Part shown: positions 1 to 8,595 of the stretch, piece after piece
How positions within the stretch are numbered: the stretch's first letter is position 1
Layout: every line of letters starts with the position of its first letter
Assembly: GCA_003132205.1 (NCBI GenBank)
Contig: PKWY01000048.1
Location: forward strand, 74,605-138,604
From: Acidimicrobiaceae bacterium
GTDB lineage: Bacteria > Actinomycetota > Acidimicrobiia > Acidimicrobiales > RAAP-2
DNA: 64,000 bases
Direction: 5' to 3'
Notes under the pieces: model-generated
Database searches by the model: none
The model's input: the letters and a program-made list of their open reading frames with translations, nothing else
Told to the model about the DNA's origin: nothing
Program-made: the position numbers and the translations under genes

Positions 1-1950
1 CTGCCGCTATCGACCGGCATGGTCGACTCACGCCGCGACGGCATCGAGACCATCGAGGCGATCCGCCGCATCAAGGCCGAGCTGCCCGGAGTGCGCACGA
101 TCCTCGGCCTGTCCAACATCTCCTTCGGCCTCAATCCCGCCGCCCGTCAAGTCCTCAACAGCGTCTTCCTGCACGAATGCGCCGAGGCGGGCCTGGACGC
201 CGCGATCGTGCACGCCTCGAAGATCCTGCCGCTGCATCGGGTCGACGAGAAGGTCCGCCGGGTCTGCCTCGATCTCATCTACGACCGAAGAAGCGACGAC
301 TACGACCCGCTGAGCGAGCTGCTTCGCATATTCGAAGGCGTGTCGACTTCGTCATCGAGCGGCCCCGCCCTCGATGACCTGCCGCTCAACGAGCGCCTGC
401 GCCAGCGAATCATCGAAGGCGCTCGGGTCGGGCTCGAGACGGACCTCGAAGAGGCGATGTCCGGCGGCATGTCGCCGCTCGAGATCGTCAACGAGATCCT
501 GCTTGACGGTATGCGCGAAGTCGGCGACCTCTTCGCCACCGGCGACATGCAGCTCCCCTTCGTCCTGCAGAGCGCTGAGACAATGAAGTCGGCCGTGGCC
601 TACCTCGAGCCGCGCATGGAAAAGAGCGACCAGGGTGGGCGCGGACGCGTCGTGCTCGCGACCGTGAAGGGTGACGTGCACGACATCGGCAAGAACCTCG
701 TGGACATCATCTTGACCAACAACGGCTACGAGGTCGTGAACCTCGGCATCAAGGTGGGCGTCAACGAGATGCTGAACGCGGTCGAAGAGCACAAGGCGGA
801 CGCCCTGGGCATGAGCGGGCTGCTCGTGAAGTCGACCCTCATCATGCGCGAGAACCTCGAGCTCATGAACGAGCGGGGCATGGCGGACGTTCCGGTCCTG
901 CTCGGCGGCGCCGCCTTGACGCGCACCTACGTCGAGCGCGATCTTCGCGAGATCTACCAGGGACGGGTCTTCTACGGCAAGGACGCCTTCGAGGGGCTGC
1001 GCGTGCTCGACCGTCTGGGCGAGCTTCGAAAGTCCGGCGAAGAGGATCCGAACTTCGGGCGCGAGATCTCCGAGCGCAAGGTCTTTCGACGCATCAAGGG
1101 GCAGTCCGGCGAGGCCTTCGAGGGCCTGCCCAGCCGCAGTCCCGACGTGGACGAGGACAATCCCATCTTCGTGCCGCCCTTCCTGGGCAGCCGTGTCGCG
1201 AAGGGCATGTCCGTCGACGAGATCAGCGACTACCTGAACCTCACGGCGCTTTTTCGCAACCAGTGGGGGTTTCGCCCGGAGAATGGCGAGGACGACCCCG
1301 CCTTCAAGGAACGCGTCAGCGCGACGCTTCGAGAGCAGTTGGCCATTGCGAAGGAAGAGGACCTGCTCATTCCCCAGGTCGTATGGGGCCACTTCCCCGT
1401 TGCGTCGGATGGCAACGACCTGATCGTCTATTCCGACGACACCCGCCAGAGCGAGCGCACGCGATTCGTCTTTCCCCGCCAGCACCAGACTCCCCACCTC
1501 TGCATCGCCGACTTCTTTCGCTCCGTCGAGAGCCCCGACCACGACTACGCCAGCTTCATGCTCGTGACGATGGGACCGCGCGTGTCCGAACGCTGCCAGG
1601 AGCTCTTCGCGCAGAACCGCTACACCGACTACCTGATGCTGCACGGACTCGGAGTCGAGATGGCCGAGGCGCTCGCCGAGATGTGGCACAAGCGCATCCG
1701 TCAGGAGCTGGGCTTCGCCGAGCAGGACGGTCCCACCCTGACCGGCCTCTTTCGCCAGCAATACCGGGGCGGGCGCTACTCGTGGGGCTACCCCGCGTGT
1801 CCGGACCTCACCGATAACGCCAAGGTGGCCGAGCTCCTCGAGGCGAGCCGCATCGGCGTCAACGTTTCAGAGGGATTCCAGCTCCACCCCGAACAGACGA
1901 CGGACGCCATCATCTGCCACCACCCGATGGCGAAGTACTTCGTCGCCTAG
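1..1950 (+). CDS. metH: Cobalamin-dependent methionine synthase, 5'-truncated by the window edge
   Basis: The reading frame is open from base 1, so the N-terminal homocysteine domain and part of the folate domain lie outside the window. The first residues are the end of the methyltetrahydrofolate-binding barrel (GLSNISFGLNP). Next come the cobalamin cap helices and the B12-binding Rossmann domain with the cobalt-ligand motif DVHDIGKN. The C-terminal half is the S-adenosylmethionine reactivation domain, with GRYSWGYPACPDL and a C-terminal GFQLHPEQTTDAIICHHP. MetH transfers a methyl group from methyltetrahydrofolate to homocysteine through methylcobalamin in the cytoplasm. It converges on the lipB/lipA gene with a 7-nt gap. 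The complete reactivation domain argues for a functional enzyme. Identification is firm. Confidence 0.96.
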   Translation: MPLSTGMVDSRRDGIETIEAIRRIKAELPGVRTILGLSNISFGLNPAARQVLNSVFLHECAEAGLDAAIVHASKILPLHRVDEKVRRVCLDLIYDRRSDDYDPLSELLRIFEGVSTSSSSGPALDDLPLNERLRQRIIEGARVGLETDLEEAMSGGMSPLEIVNEILLDGMREVGDLFATGDMQLPFVLQSAETMKSAVAYLEPRMEKSDQGGRGRVVLATVKGDVHDIGKNLVDIILTNNGYEVVNLGIKVGVNEMLNAVEEHKADALGMSGLLVKSTLIMRENLELMNERGMADVPVLLGGAALTRTYVERDLREIYQGRVFYGKDAFEGLRVLDRLGELRKSGEEDPNFGREISERKVFRRIKGQSGEAFEGLPSRSPDVDEDNPIFVPPFLGSRVAKGMSVDEISDYLNLTALFRNQWGFRPENGEDDPAFKERVSATLREQLAIAKEEDLLIPQVVWGHFPVASDGNDLIVYSDDTRQSERTRFVFPRQHQTPHLCIADFFRSVESPDHDYASFMLVTMGPRVSERCQELFAQNRYTDYLMLHGLGVEMAEALAEMWHKRIRQELGFAEQDGPTLTGLFRQQYRGGRYSWGYPACPDLTDNAKVAELLEASRIGVNVSEGFQLHPEQTTDAIICHHPMAKYFVA

Positions 1951-1957
1951 AGACCCG

Positions 1958-3583
1958 TCAGCGCCTGGTGGGCGCCGCGACCGGCGTGGCATCGCTCAAC
2001 GCCTCCCTGGCGTGGTAGCTCGACCTGGTGAGCGGCGAGGACTGGACGTGCTTCAGGCCTAGTCGTTCGCCCTTCTTCGCGAGTTCATCGAACTCGGCCG
2101 GTGCCCACCATCGTGAAACCGGGAGGTGCTGCTCGGTGGGCCGCAGATACTGGCCGATGGTCGCGATCGAAACCCCGACGGCCGCGAGATCGGCGAGGGT
2201 CTCTTCCACTTCCTCCGGAGTCTCGCCCAGGCCGACCATCATGCCGGACTTGGTCGTGAGTCCCGACGCGGCGCTTCTCGCGAGCACGGTGAGCGATCGC
2301 AGGTAGCCGGCGCTCGGGCGCACGGCACGCTGGAGGCGGGCCACGGTTTCGATGTTGTGGTTGACGACGTCGGGACGCGAGTCGAGGATCATGGCCAGCG
2401 AACCGGGAACACCCTTCAGGTCGCTGATGAGCACCTCCACGTTGGTCACGGGCGAACGCTCTCGAATGGCCCGGACCGTCGCGGCGATGGCTCCGGCTCC
2501 GCCGTCGTCGAGATCGTCGCGGGCCACGCAGGTGATGACGGCGTGGCTCAGCTTCAGGCGCACGACCGCCTCGGCGACGCGTTCGGGCTCGGTCGGATCG
2601 AGCGCAAGCGGCTTGCGGGTGTCGATGAGGCAGAAGCCGCAGGCCCGGGTGCACCGCTCGCCGTTCACCATGAAGGTGGCGGTTCCGTCGGCCCAGCACT
2701 CGAAGATGTTGGGGCATCCCGCCTCTTCGCAGACCGTCACCAGACGAAGGTCCTGGGTGAGCGTGCGAAGCGACTGGTACTCCTCGCCCATCCGGGCTTC
2801 GACGCGCAGCCATTCGGGCTTGCGCGAGTGCAGCGAGACTCCCGCATCGGGGTCGACGCCGGCCTTTCGAAGTCGGCGCAGCAGCGGCCGCTCGCTCGAG
2901 GTCGTCGACGCACTGCGGTCGACGCGGGCGACCGAGCCGGGTCCGCCGAGACGGGCGGTCAACTCGTCGCCAAGTCGCTCTTCGACCTCCAGCAGGGTGA
3001 CGTGGAGCCCCAACGACCGCAGGGACGCGACGGGCTTGTCGGGGATGCCGCACGGCACTATCGCGGCGAAGCCCGAAAGGTCGATGTCGACGTTGAGCGC
3101 CACACCGTGCAGGGTTCGCCGAGCGCCGTTCTCGTTGCGCTCGGTGCGCACGCCCACCGCCGCAATCTTTGCGGGCCGACCCTCGAGATGCGCCCAGACT
3201 CCGGGGTATCCGTCGAGGCGGCCGACGTCGCCGAGGCGGCGCTCGGGGTCAACTCCCTTGACGGTCGCTATGACGGCGTCCTCCAGGTGGGTGACGTGGG
3301 TCTTACCGGCCGACGGATCGTCCGCCACGGTCACGATCGCCCAGGCGACCACCTGGCCGGGGGCGTGATAGGTCACGTCGCCGCCACGGTCCGCGTCGAT
3401 GACGACGGCGTTGAGCTCTGCCGGCGGGACCAGGAAATGCTCCTCCTGGGTGCGGATGCCACGGGTATACGTTGGCGGATGCTCGAACAATAGGACGTAG
3501 TCGTCGCCGGACTGCATGAGCGCGCGCTGGAAGTCGTTGGCCTCGGCGAAGGAGATCCGCCCCAGGTGGCGTCGGCGGAGCAT
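1958..3583 (-). CDS. lipB-lipA: Bifunctional octanoyltransferase LipB / lipoyl synthase LipA fusion
   Basis: One uninterrupted 541-residue frame holds two enzymes that are usually separate. Residues 1 to about 215 are LipB: the RGGDVTYHAPGQ motif, Lys139 in PAKIAAVG and catalytic Cys178 in VPCGIPDK. Residues about 255-530 are LipA: the auxiliary cluster cysteines C285, C290 and C296 in CEEAGCPNIFEC, the radical-SAM cysteines C311, C315 and C318 in CTRACGFC, and a C-terminal SSYHA serine motif. LipB moves octanoate from acyl carrier protein to lipoyl domains; LipA inserts two sulfurs. The ATG directly follows the TAG of the E2 acyltransferase gene, whose lipoyl domain is the expected substrate. 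No break is seen in the linker (about 215-255). Confidence 0.95.
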   Translation of the reverse strand: MLRRRHLGRISFAEANDFQRALMQSGDDYVLLFEHPPTYTRGIRTQEEHFLVPPAELNAVVIDADRGGDVTYHAPGQVVAWAIVTVADDPSAGKTHVTHLEDAVIATVKGVDPERRLGDVGRLDGYPGVWAHLEGRPAKIAAVGVRTERNENGARRTLHGVALNVDIDLSGFAAIVPCGIPDKPVASLRSLGLHVTLLEVEERLGDELTARLGGPGSVARVDRSASTTSSERPLLRRLRKAGVDPDAGVSLHSRKPEWLRVEARMGEEYQSLRTLTQDLRLVTVCEEAGCPNIFECWADGTATFMVNGERCTRACGFCLIDTRKPLALDPTEPERVAEAVVRLKLSHAVITCVARDDLDDGGAGAIAATVRAIRERSPVTNVEVLISDLKGVPGSLAMILDSRPDVVNHNIETVARLQRAVRPSAGYLRSLTVLARSAASGLTTKSGMMVGLGETPEEVEETLADLAAVGVSIATIGQYLRPTEQHLPVSRWWAPAEFDELAKKGERLGLKHVQSSPLTRSSYHAREALSDATPVAAPTRR

Positions 3584-4777
3584 CTAGCGCTCGCTCTCCA
3601 GGTCCATTCCCGCGAGCAGTTCCGCGACACGCTCCAGATAGTTCGCCGCCGATACCGGTTCGCAGATGCGGTGGTTGAACGAGAGGCCGAGCACGAGACG
3701 ACGTCCAACCTCAATCGAGTGCTCGCCGTTGGCCGTCGTGACGACCGGAACGAGCCGGACCGCTCCGACGCTCAGTACGGCGACCTCGGGCTGGATGATG
3801 ATGGGCTCAACCCACAGAGTGTGCTCGGTGGGCGCGCCCACGATGGTGAAGGTTCCGCCCATCAAGTCGTCGGTCGTGAGCTGGCGCGACTTCAGGCGGT
3901 CGCCGAGTTCGCTCACTCGCCGGGCGAGGGCCCGTAGGGTCAGTCCCGCCGCGGCGTGGACGACGGGCACCAGCATGCCCTCGTCGGCGACGTGTCGCAT
4001 GAAGCCGAGGTTCACCGTGCGGTGCACCACGAGCTCATCGCCCTGGAACGTCGCGTTGAGGTAGTCGAATTCAGCCAACGCGCGAACCGCCGCGAGGCTC
4101 ACCACCATCTCATCGGTGATGGCGACGCCGTCTCGCGTCGTGCGGCCCAGTCGCTCGAGCTCGCCAAAGACCGCGCCGTCGATTTCAATCGCCACGAAGC
4201 CATGAGGGGTGGTCTGCGCCGAGACCGAAAGGTGCTGCCCCATGCGACGACGACCATTGGAGAGCGGCACCACGACCTCTTCGGTGGGCCCGCTCGCCAC
4301 GGCGCGCTCGGCGTCGCGACGGGTGATCGATCCGCCCGGACCCGAACCGCGAATCGTCGACGGCTCGACACCGCCGTCACTCAGGATCCGGCGCACGACG
4401 GGCGACACGACCACACCGTTCGCGCCTTCACCCGAGGCCGTCGCGCTGGGACCAGCAGGAACGGTTGGCTTCGCTGCGGCAAACGTTGGCTCGCCCGATG
4501 GCGAGGGAGCGATCGATGGCGACGGGGCGCTTCCGGCAACGGCGTTCTCGTCTATCACCGCGACGCGTGCGCCGGTCTCAACGGTGTCGCCCTCGTCCGC
4601 CAGGATCTGCACGAGCACTCCCGCGGCGGGAGACGGCATCTCGGAGTCGACCTTGTCGGTGGACACCTCAAAGAGTGGTTCGTCGCGCGCTACGGCATCG
4701 CCGACCTTCTTGAACCATTGAGTGATGATTCCTTCGGTGACCGACTCACCCAGCGATGGAAGCGTTACGTCAACCAA
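3584..4777 (-). CDS. sucB: 2-oxoacid dehydrogenase E2 (dihydrolipoamide acyltransferase) with altered catalytic motif
   Basis: The protein has a lipoyl domain (LPSLGESVTEG, lipoyl lysine K42 in STDKVDSE), a Pro/Ala/Ser-rich linker, an E3-binding domain (SPVVRRILSDGG) and a C-terminal acyltransferase core. I chose a TTG start at 4777, overlapping the lpdA stop, because translation then begins MVDVTLPSLGESV as in the family; this gives 397 residues. The track start at 4819 adds 14 unrelated residues. The usual active-site HRxxDG reads HRICEP, so the Asp is Glu and the Gly is Pro, and the upstream GGTFTI region is also divergent. Position between lpdA and lipBA fits a succinyl- or acetyltransferase E2; which complex it serves is not decided by the sequence. 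Confidence 0.88.
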   Translation of the reverse strand: MVDVTLPSLGESVTEGIITQWFKKVGDAVARDEPLFEVSTDKVDSEMPSPAAGVLVQILADEGDTVETGARVAVIDENAVAGSAPSPSIAPSPSGEPTFAAAKPTVPAGPSATASGEGANGVVVSPVVRRILSDGGVEPSTIRGSGPGGSITRRDAERAVASGPTEEVVVPLSNGRRRMGQHLSVSAQTTPHGFVAIEIDGAVFGELERLGRTTRDGVAITDEMVVSLAAVRALAEFDYLNATFQGDELVVHRTVNLGFMRHVADEGMLVPVVHAAAGLTLRALARRVSELGDRLKSRQLTTDDLMGGTFTIVGAPTEHTLWVEPIIIQPEVAVLSVGAVRLVPVVTTANGEHSIEVGRRLVLGLSFNHRICEPVSAANYLERVAELLAGMDLESER

Positions 4778-6185
4778 CGTGGAGACCTCGACCCGCGAGC
4801 GCCAGCAAGGTCTCGCCAAAGGTCTCGGACAGTGACGGGTGGGGCTGGATCAGCGCGGCCGCCTCTTCGGCGGTGGCCTCCCAGTTGACGGCGAAGTAGC
4901 CCGCACCAAGCTGCTCAGTGACCCAGGGACCGGCCATATGAACGCCGAGAATCTGGCCGGCCGTTCCATCCGCGCGCTTCTCGGCGACGATCTTGACGAC
5001 ACCGTCGGTGTCACCGATGATCTGCGCGCGGCTATTGCCGCCGAAGGGATCCTTCTTCACGACGACCTCGTAGCCCTTCTCCTTCGCGGCGGCTTCGGTG
5101 AGCCCGCAGAAGGCGACCTCAGGATTCGAATAGATCGCCCACGGCACCCGCTCGTAGTCAACGGGCACGACCGGCTCGCCGAGAATCGTCTTCACCGCCA
5201 CGATTGCCTCGGCGAATCCGACGTGGGCCAGCTGGGGGGTGTTGGCGACAACGTCGCCAACGGCGAAGACGTTGGCGTTCGCGGTGCGCTGGTAGCTGTC
5301 CGCCACCACGAAGCCCCGCTCATCGAGTACGACACCCGTGCCCTCGCCCAAAAGGCCCTCGGTGCGCGGACGGCGGCCGACCGAGATGACGACCATGTCG
5401 ACCTTCACGTCATCGGCGCCCTCGATGTTGATCGCGGTGCCGGTCTTCTTCGGCAAGTGGCCGGTGATGTTCACGCCGGTTTGAATCTCGATGCCGCGCT
5501 TCTTGAAAGAGCGCTGCACGACGTTCGCGACCTCGGTGTCGCAGCCCGCCAGGATCGACGGCAGGCCTTCAAGGATGGTGACCTTCGTTCCCATGTCGCA
5601 GAGCATCGATGCAAACTCGCAGCCGATCGCGCCTCCACCAATGACGGCGGCGGTCACCGGGAGCGACGAAAGCTCCAGGAACTCGTCGGAGGTCAGGACG
5701 ATCTTCCCGTCGACCTCGAAGCCGGGCAGCGTTCGGGGCACCGACCCGGCGGCGAGGATGATGTTCTTGCCCTTGGCGACAACGCCCGCGTCCGCTCCAT
5801 CGATGACGGTGACGACCTGCTCCGCGTCGAGGCGCGCGGTGCCGTCGAAGATGGTGACCTTTCGGCCCTTCAAGAGACCGGTCACTCCCTTGAAGAGACG
5901 GTCGACGATCTCGTTCTTGCGCGCTTGGCTGACGGCGAAGTCGACCTCAACGCCCTTGGTGGTGAAGCCGAAGGCACCGGCGTGCTCGAGGGTCTGACGC
6001 ACGTGGGCGGTCTCGAGGAACTCTTTGGCGGGAACACATCCACGGTGCAGGCACGTGCCGCCGACCTTGTCGCGCTCCACGAGGGCGATGTTCAAACCGG
6101 CTGCCGCGCCGTAGAGAGCGGCGGCGTATCCACCGGGTCCTCCTCCGATTACCACTACATCGAACTGCTGGACCTCGTTAGCCAC
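4770..6185 (-). CDS. lpdA: Dihydrolipoyl dehydrogenase (E3)
   Basis: E3 reoxidises dihydrolipoamide on E2 using FAD and NAD. The N-terminus carries the FAD motif GGGPGGYAAA, then the redox-active disulfide GGTCLHRGCVP. An NAD-binding GGGAIGCEFA motif, an FAD-contact TANANVFAVGD stretch and a dimerisation domain follow; the usual C-terminal His-x4-Glu is present as HPSLSE. The track start is a TTG at 6200; I prefer GTG at 6185 (471 residues), since AAGGGA lies 6-8 nt upstream and translation begins MANEVQQFDVVVIGGG. It opens the minus-strand operon lpdA-E2-lipBA and overlaps the E2 start. The 80 bp upstream should hold the promoter. Confidence 0.96.
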   Translation of the reverse strand: MANEVQQFDVVVIGGGPGGYAAALYGAAAGLNIALVERDKVGGTCLHRGCVPAKEFLETAHVRQTLEHAGAFGFTTKGVEVDFAVSQARKNEIVDRLFKGVTGLLKGRKVTIFDGTARLDAEQVVTVIDGADAGVVAKGKNIILAAGSVPRTLPGFEVDGKIVLTSDEFLELSSLPVTAAVIGGGAIGCEFASMLCDMGTKVTILEGLPSILAGCDTEVANVVQRSFKKRGIEIQTGVNITGHLPKKTGTAINIEGADDVKVDMVVISVGRRPRTEGLLGEGTGVVLDERGFVVADSYQRTANANVFAVGDVVANTPQLAHVGFAEAIVAVKTILGEPVVPVDYERVPWAIYSNPEVAFCGLTEAAAKEKGYEVVVKKDPFGGNSRAQIIGDTDGVVKIVAEKRADGTAGQILGVHMAGPWVTEQLGAGYFAVNWEATAEEAAALIQPHPSLSETFGETLLALAGRGLHVG

Positions 6186-6265
6186 GGCATATCCCTTCAA
6201 AACGTTTGGTGATGACCCCTAGAGAATCCTAATGTTTCCGCTAACCGTGGTGACACGGCGAGGAA

Positions 6266-6703
6266 TCAGGAATGCTGGCCCCGCTGGAAGTCCGCCGCCG
6301 CAGTCGCCAGCTCATCCACGAAGTCGTTCATCAGGTCGCCCGAATGACCCTTGACCCAGGAAAACGTAATACGTCGAGGGCTATCCAGCACCAGCTCGAA
6401 GAGCTGCTCCCAAAGGTCGCGGTTCGCCACGGGCTTTCCCTGGGAGTTCTTCCAACCCCGGCGCAGCCAACCCACGTGCCACTTGTCGTTAAAACATTTC
6501 ACCACGTAGGTGGAGTCGCTCACGATCTCGACCGGATCGTCCGCGTTCTCCCTCAGCGCCTCTATGACGGCGAGGACCTCCATGCGCTGGTTCGTGGTGT
6601 GCGAAGCGCAGCCGCTCGCGTAACTTTCGGTCCCGCTTGCCCACGCCCAGCCCCCGGGTCCGGGATTACCGCGGCATGCGCCGTCGGTATGAATTCGTTT
6701 CAT
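6266..6703 (-). CDS. rnhA: Ribonuclease HI
   Basis: It degrades the RNA strand of RNA-DNA hybrids. All four catalytic carboxylates of the RNase H fold are visible: Asp in HTDGACRGNPG, Glu in RMEVLAVIEAL, Asp in VSDSTYV and Asp in NDFVDELA. A basic handle-like segment with WLRRGWKNSQGKPV matches E. coli-type RNase HI. The ATG at 6703 overlaps the TGA of the Rrf2-type regulator gene (ATGA), so the two are probably co-translated; the track start at 6721 adds six residues not found in the family. Length from this start is 145 residues, normal for the family. Confidence 0.95.
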   Translation of the reverse strand: MKRIHTDGACRGNPGPGGWAWASGTESYASGCASHTTNQRMEVLAVIEALRENADDPVEIVSDSTYVVKCFNDKWHVGWLRRGWKNSQGKPVANRDLWEQLFELVLDSPRRITFSWVKGHSGDLMNDFVDELATAAADFQRGQHS

Positions 6704-7158
6704 ATGATCCGGGTGATCCACGAATCTGGGTCAGTAGTGAACCTCGTGATTGAAGGAGGGAACTCCCCGCGCAGCACCTGCCCGAGGGTGACGTGCTCGA
6801 GCACCTCGCGCAGCGCGCCTCGCACCGCGACCCACACGTCGCGAAGGTGCCTCGCCTCGCCCTCGTAGACCAGCGTTTCGGGGCGCATTCCGCGCACACC
6901 GGCCAATGGCCCGCTCACCACGCGCAGTATGTCCGCGATCATCATGTTGTCCGGATCGCGAGCGAGCTTGAAGCCTCCCTCGGGCCCGCGTTGGCTCGTG
7001 ACAAGACCCCCTCGGCGCAGGTCAGAAAGAATTGCGCCGAGGAACTTGGCGGGCAGTCCCTGCTCCTGGGCGAGGTGCTCCGCGCTCACCGACGTGTCGC
7101 TTGCGGCCAGCGTGAGGAGTGCCCGAATCGCGTACTCGGCCTTCGCGGGAATCTGCAT
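6700..7158 (-). CDS. Rrf2-family transcriptional regulator without cysteines
   Basis: A 152-residue winged-helix protein that starts MQIPAKAEYAIRALLTLA, the usual Rrf2 N-terminus, followed by a recognition helix and the wing RRGGLVTSQRGPEGGF. IscR and NsrR relatives bind a cluster through three cysteines in the C-terminal half; this protein has no cysteine at all, so it is likely a non-Fe-S member (CymR-like type). It is divergent from thiE with 66 bp between starts and coupled to rnhA downstream. The sulfur and Fe-S genes nearby are possible targets, but nothing in the sequence proves this. Confidence 0.88.
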   Translation of the reverse strand: MQIPAKAEYAIRALLTLAASDTSVSAEHLAQEQGLPAKFLGAILSDLRRGGLVTSQRGPEGGFKLARDPDNMMIADILRVVSGPLAGVRGMRPETLVYEGEARHLRDVWVAVRGALREVLEHVTLGQVLRGEFPPSITRFTTDPDSWITRII

Positions 7159-7224
7159 TTACCCATTCTGCCCTACGGATGGCCACTTTCCGGTCAACAT
7201 CGCCGAACTCCTAAGGTGGACTTC

Positions 7225-7869
7225 GTGTTTGATCTTTTTTCGCGGAACCTTTACCTGTGCGTTCCCCACCGCGAGGACATGGCCGTTTTCCTGCCCGCCG
7301 CGCTGCGAGGGGGTGTTGACGTGGTCCAACTGCGCGAAAAGGAGTTGCCAAACGAGCAGCGCCTCGCGACCGCTCGGCTCATGGTGCCAATCTGTCGCGA
7401 CTTCGACGTTCCCTTCGTCATGAACGACTCCCCGCAATTGGCGCTCGAGCTAGGCGCCGACGGGGTGCACGTCGGGCAGGACGACGTCAGCGTCGCGTAC
7501 TGCCGCGAGCTGCTGGGCGACCAAGCCATCGTCGGTCTTTCAACCCACTCGACCCCCGAATTCGACGCGGCGCTGGGCCAGGCGGCCTCCTACTTCAGCG
7601 CCGGGCCCATCGTGCCCACACCCACCAAGCTGGGCCGCGCCGGCACCGGGGTGGACTACGCCGTCGAGTGCCAGAACCGAAGCGACCGGCCGGTGTTCGT
7701 GACCGGGGGGGTCACCGATGAGAACGTCGGCGCCCTCGTCGCGGCCGGCCTTCGCCACTTCGTGGTGGTCCGCTACCTCACCCAAGCGGCCAATCCGGAG
7801 CAGTCGGCGAGGGCGCTGCGCGAAGCCATCGACCTCGCACTCTCAGCGGTGACGGTCGAGCCAACCTAA
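7225..7869 (+). CDS. thiE: Thiamine-phosphate synthase
   Basis: ThiE couples hydroxymethylpyrimidine diphosphate with the thiazole phosphate to make thiamine phosphate. Family motifs are the QLREKE strand, MNDSPQLALELGADGVHVGQ, the GLSTHS loop and FSAGPIVPTPTK with the pyrophosphate-binding PTxTK. The track ORF is over-extended to 6793; I chose GTG at 7225 because AAGGTGG lies 5 nt upstream and translation starts MFDLFSRNLYLCVP, giving 214 residues. An in-frame GTG at 7216 is an alternative. The last 27 bp overlap the convergent hydrolase gene. No TPP riboswitch is visible in the 66-bp leader. Confidence 0.93.
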   Translation: MFDLFSRNLYLCVPHREDMAVFLPAALRGGVDVVQLREKELPNEQRLATARLMVPICRDFDVPFVMNDSPQLALELGADGVHVGQDDVSVAYCRELLGDQAIVGLSTHSTPEFDAALGQAASYFSAGPIVPTPTKLGRAGTGVDYAVECQNRSDRPVFVTGGVTDENVGALVAAGLRHFVVVRYLTQAANPEQSARALREAIDLALSAVTVEPT

Positions 7870-8589
7870 CAAGGTCGCCACCATCCGAGGATCGGCCCGC
7901 AGCTGGTGGCCCGCTCCTTGGATGATCCGCAGCTCCGCCCGGCCTTCGGCGCTCGCCAGCAGATCGCGCGCGTCGCTCACGGGCACCTCGACGTCGTCTG
8001 CCCCATGGCCAATGAGCAGACGGCGAGGCGGAATCAGGGCAATGGAACTAATGGGGTCGATCGCGAGCACGTCGTCACGCAACGCCTCGGGCGCCAGCAG
8101 GTCGTTCTCGTCCGCCACCACGCCGGCCACCTGCACGGCCCGGTGGAAATCAGTGGCGCTCGAGCACCACGCCTCCAGGTGCGCGGGGGCGGCGAACGTC
8201 GCTACGCCCCTCACCCGTTCATCGCCCGCGGCGGTGGCGAGCGCGAGCGCGCCGCCGAACCCGAAGCCGGCGAGCGAGATGCGCCGTTCGCCCTCCTCGA
8301 TCCGATTGAGGATTTCGTTGAGGTCGTGGCGCCACTGGGTCGCCGAGAACGTGCCGGTGCTGCCGCCCACTCCCGACAGCGTTCCCGTGGCGACAATCCA
8401 GCCCGATTCGTTGGCGAGGTGCTCAGCGAGTTCGGGCAGGAGCCCCGCCGCCTGACGACCCATGCCCATGGCTCGTGGCAGCCCGTGAACGAGCACGAGG
8501 ATGTGGTCCGTGACCGGACGGGCGTTCGAAGTCGCGATGCGCAGATCGAGGAGCGAGTTCCCGCTCTTCAGTTGCTCGTGGGCGAGCAC
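7843..8589 (-). CDS. Alpha/beta-hydrolase-fold protein lacking the nucleophile serine
   Basis: The 248-residue protein shows the alpha/beta-hydrolase layout: oxyanion loop LVHGLPRA, a nucleophile-elbow region, a late acidic position in GHGADDVEVP and a catalytic-type His in GAGHQLRA. The elbow reads GFGFGG where GxSxGG is expected, so glycine replaces the nucleophile. It may be a non-hydrolytic binding protein or use another mechanism. The GTG start lies 6 nt after the stop of the acyl-CoA dehydrogenase gene, so the two are probably one transcript. The substrate is unknown. Confidence 0.8.
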   Translation of the reverse strand: MLAHEQLKSGNSLLDLRIATSNARPVTDHILVLVHGLPRAMGMGRQAAGLLPELAEHLANESGWIVATGTLSGVGGSTGTFSATQWRHDLNEILNRIEEGERRISLAGFGFGGALALATAAGDERVRGVATFAAPAHLEAWCSSATDFHRAVQVAGVVADENDLLAPEALRDDVLAIDPISSIALIPPRRLLIGHGADDVEVPVSDARDLLASAEGRAELRIIQGAGHQLRADPRMVATLLGWLDRHR

Positions 8590-8595
8590 TCTGCG

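Noticed and set aside
352-1761. 469-codon minus-strand ORF opposite metH
   Set aside because: It is antisense to the well-supported metH frame, has no family motif and is low in complexity (His, Val, Ala rich). Long antisense frames are expected in GC-rich coding DNA.
2126-3493. 455-codon plus-strand ORF opposite lipB/lipA
   Set aside because: Antisense to a frame with all LipB and LipA catalytic residues; no motifs of its own.
4839-6212. 457-codon plus-strand ORF opposite lpdA
   Set aside because: Antisense shadow of dihydrolipoyl dehydrogenase; composition is the mirror of the real gene.
7159-7224. TPP riboswitch before thiE
   Set aside because: Only 66 bp separate the divergent starts and the CTGAGA-type core of the riboswitch is not visible.
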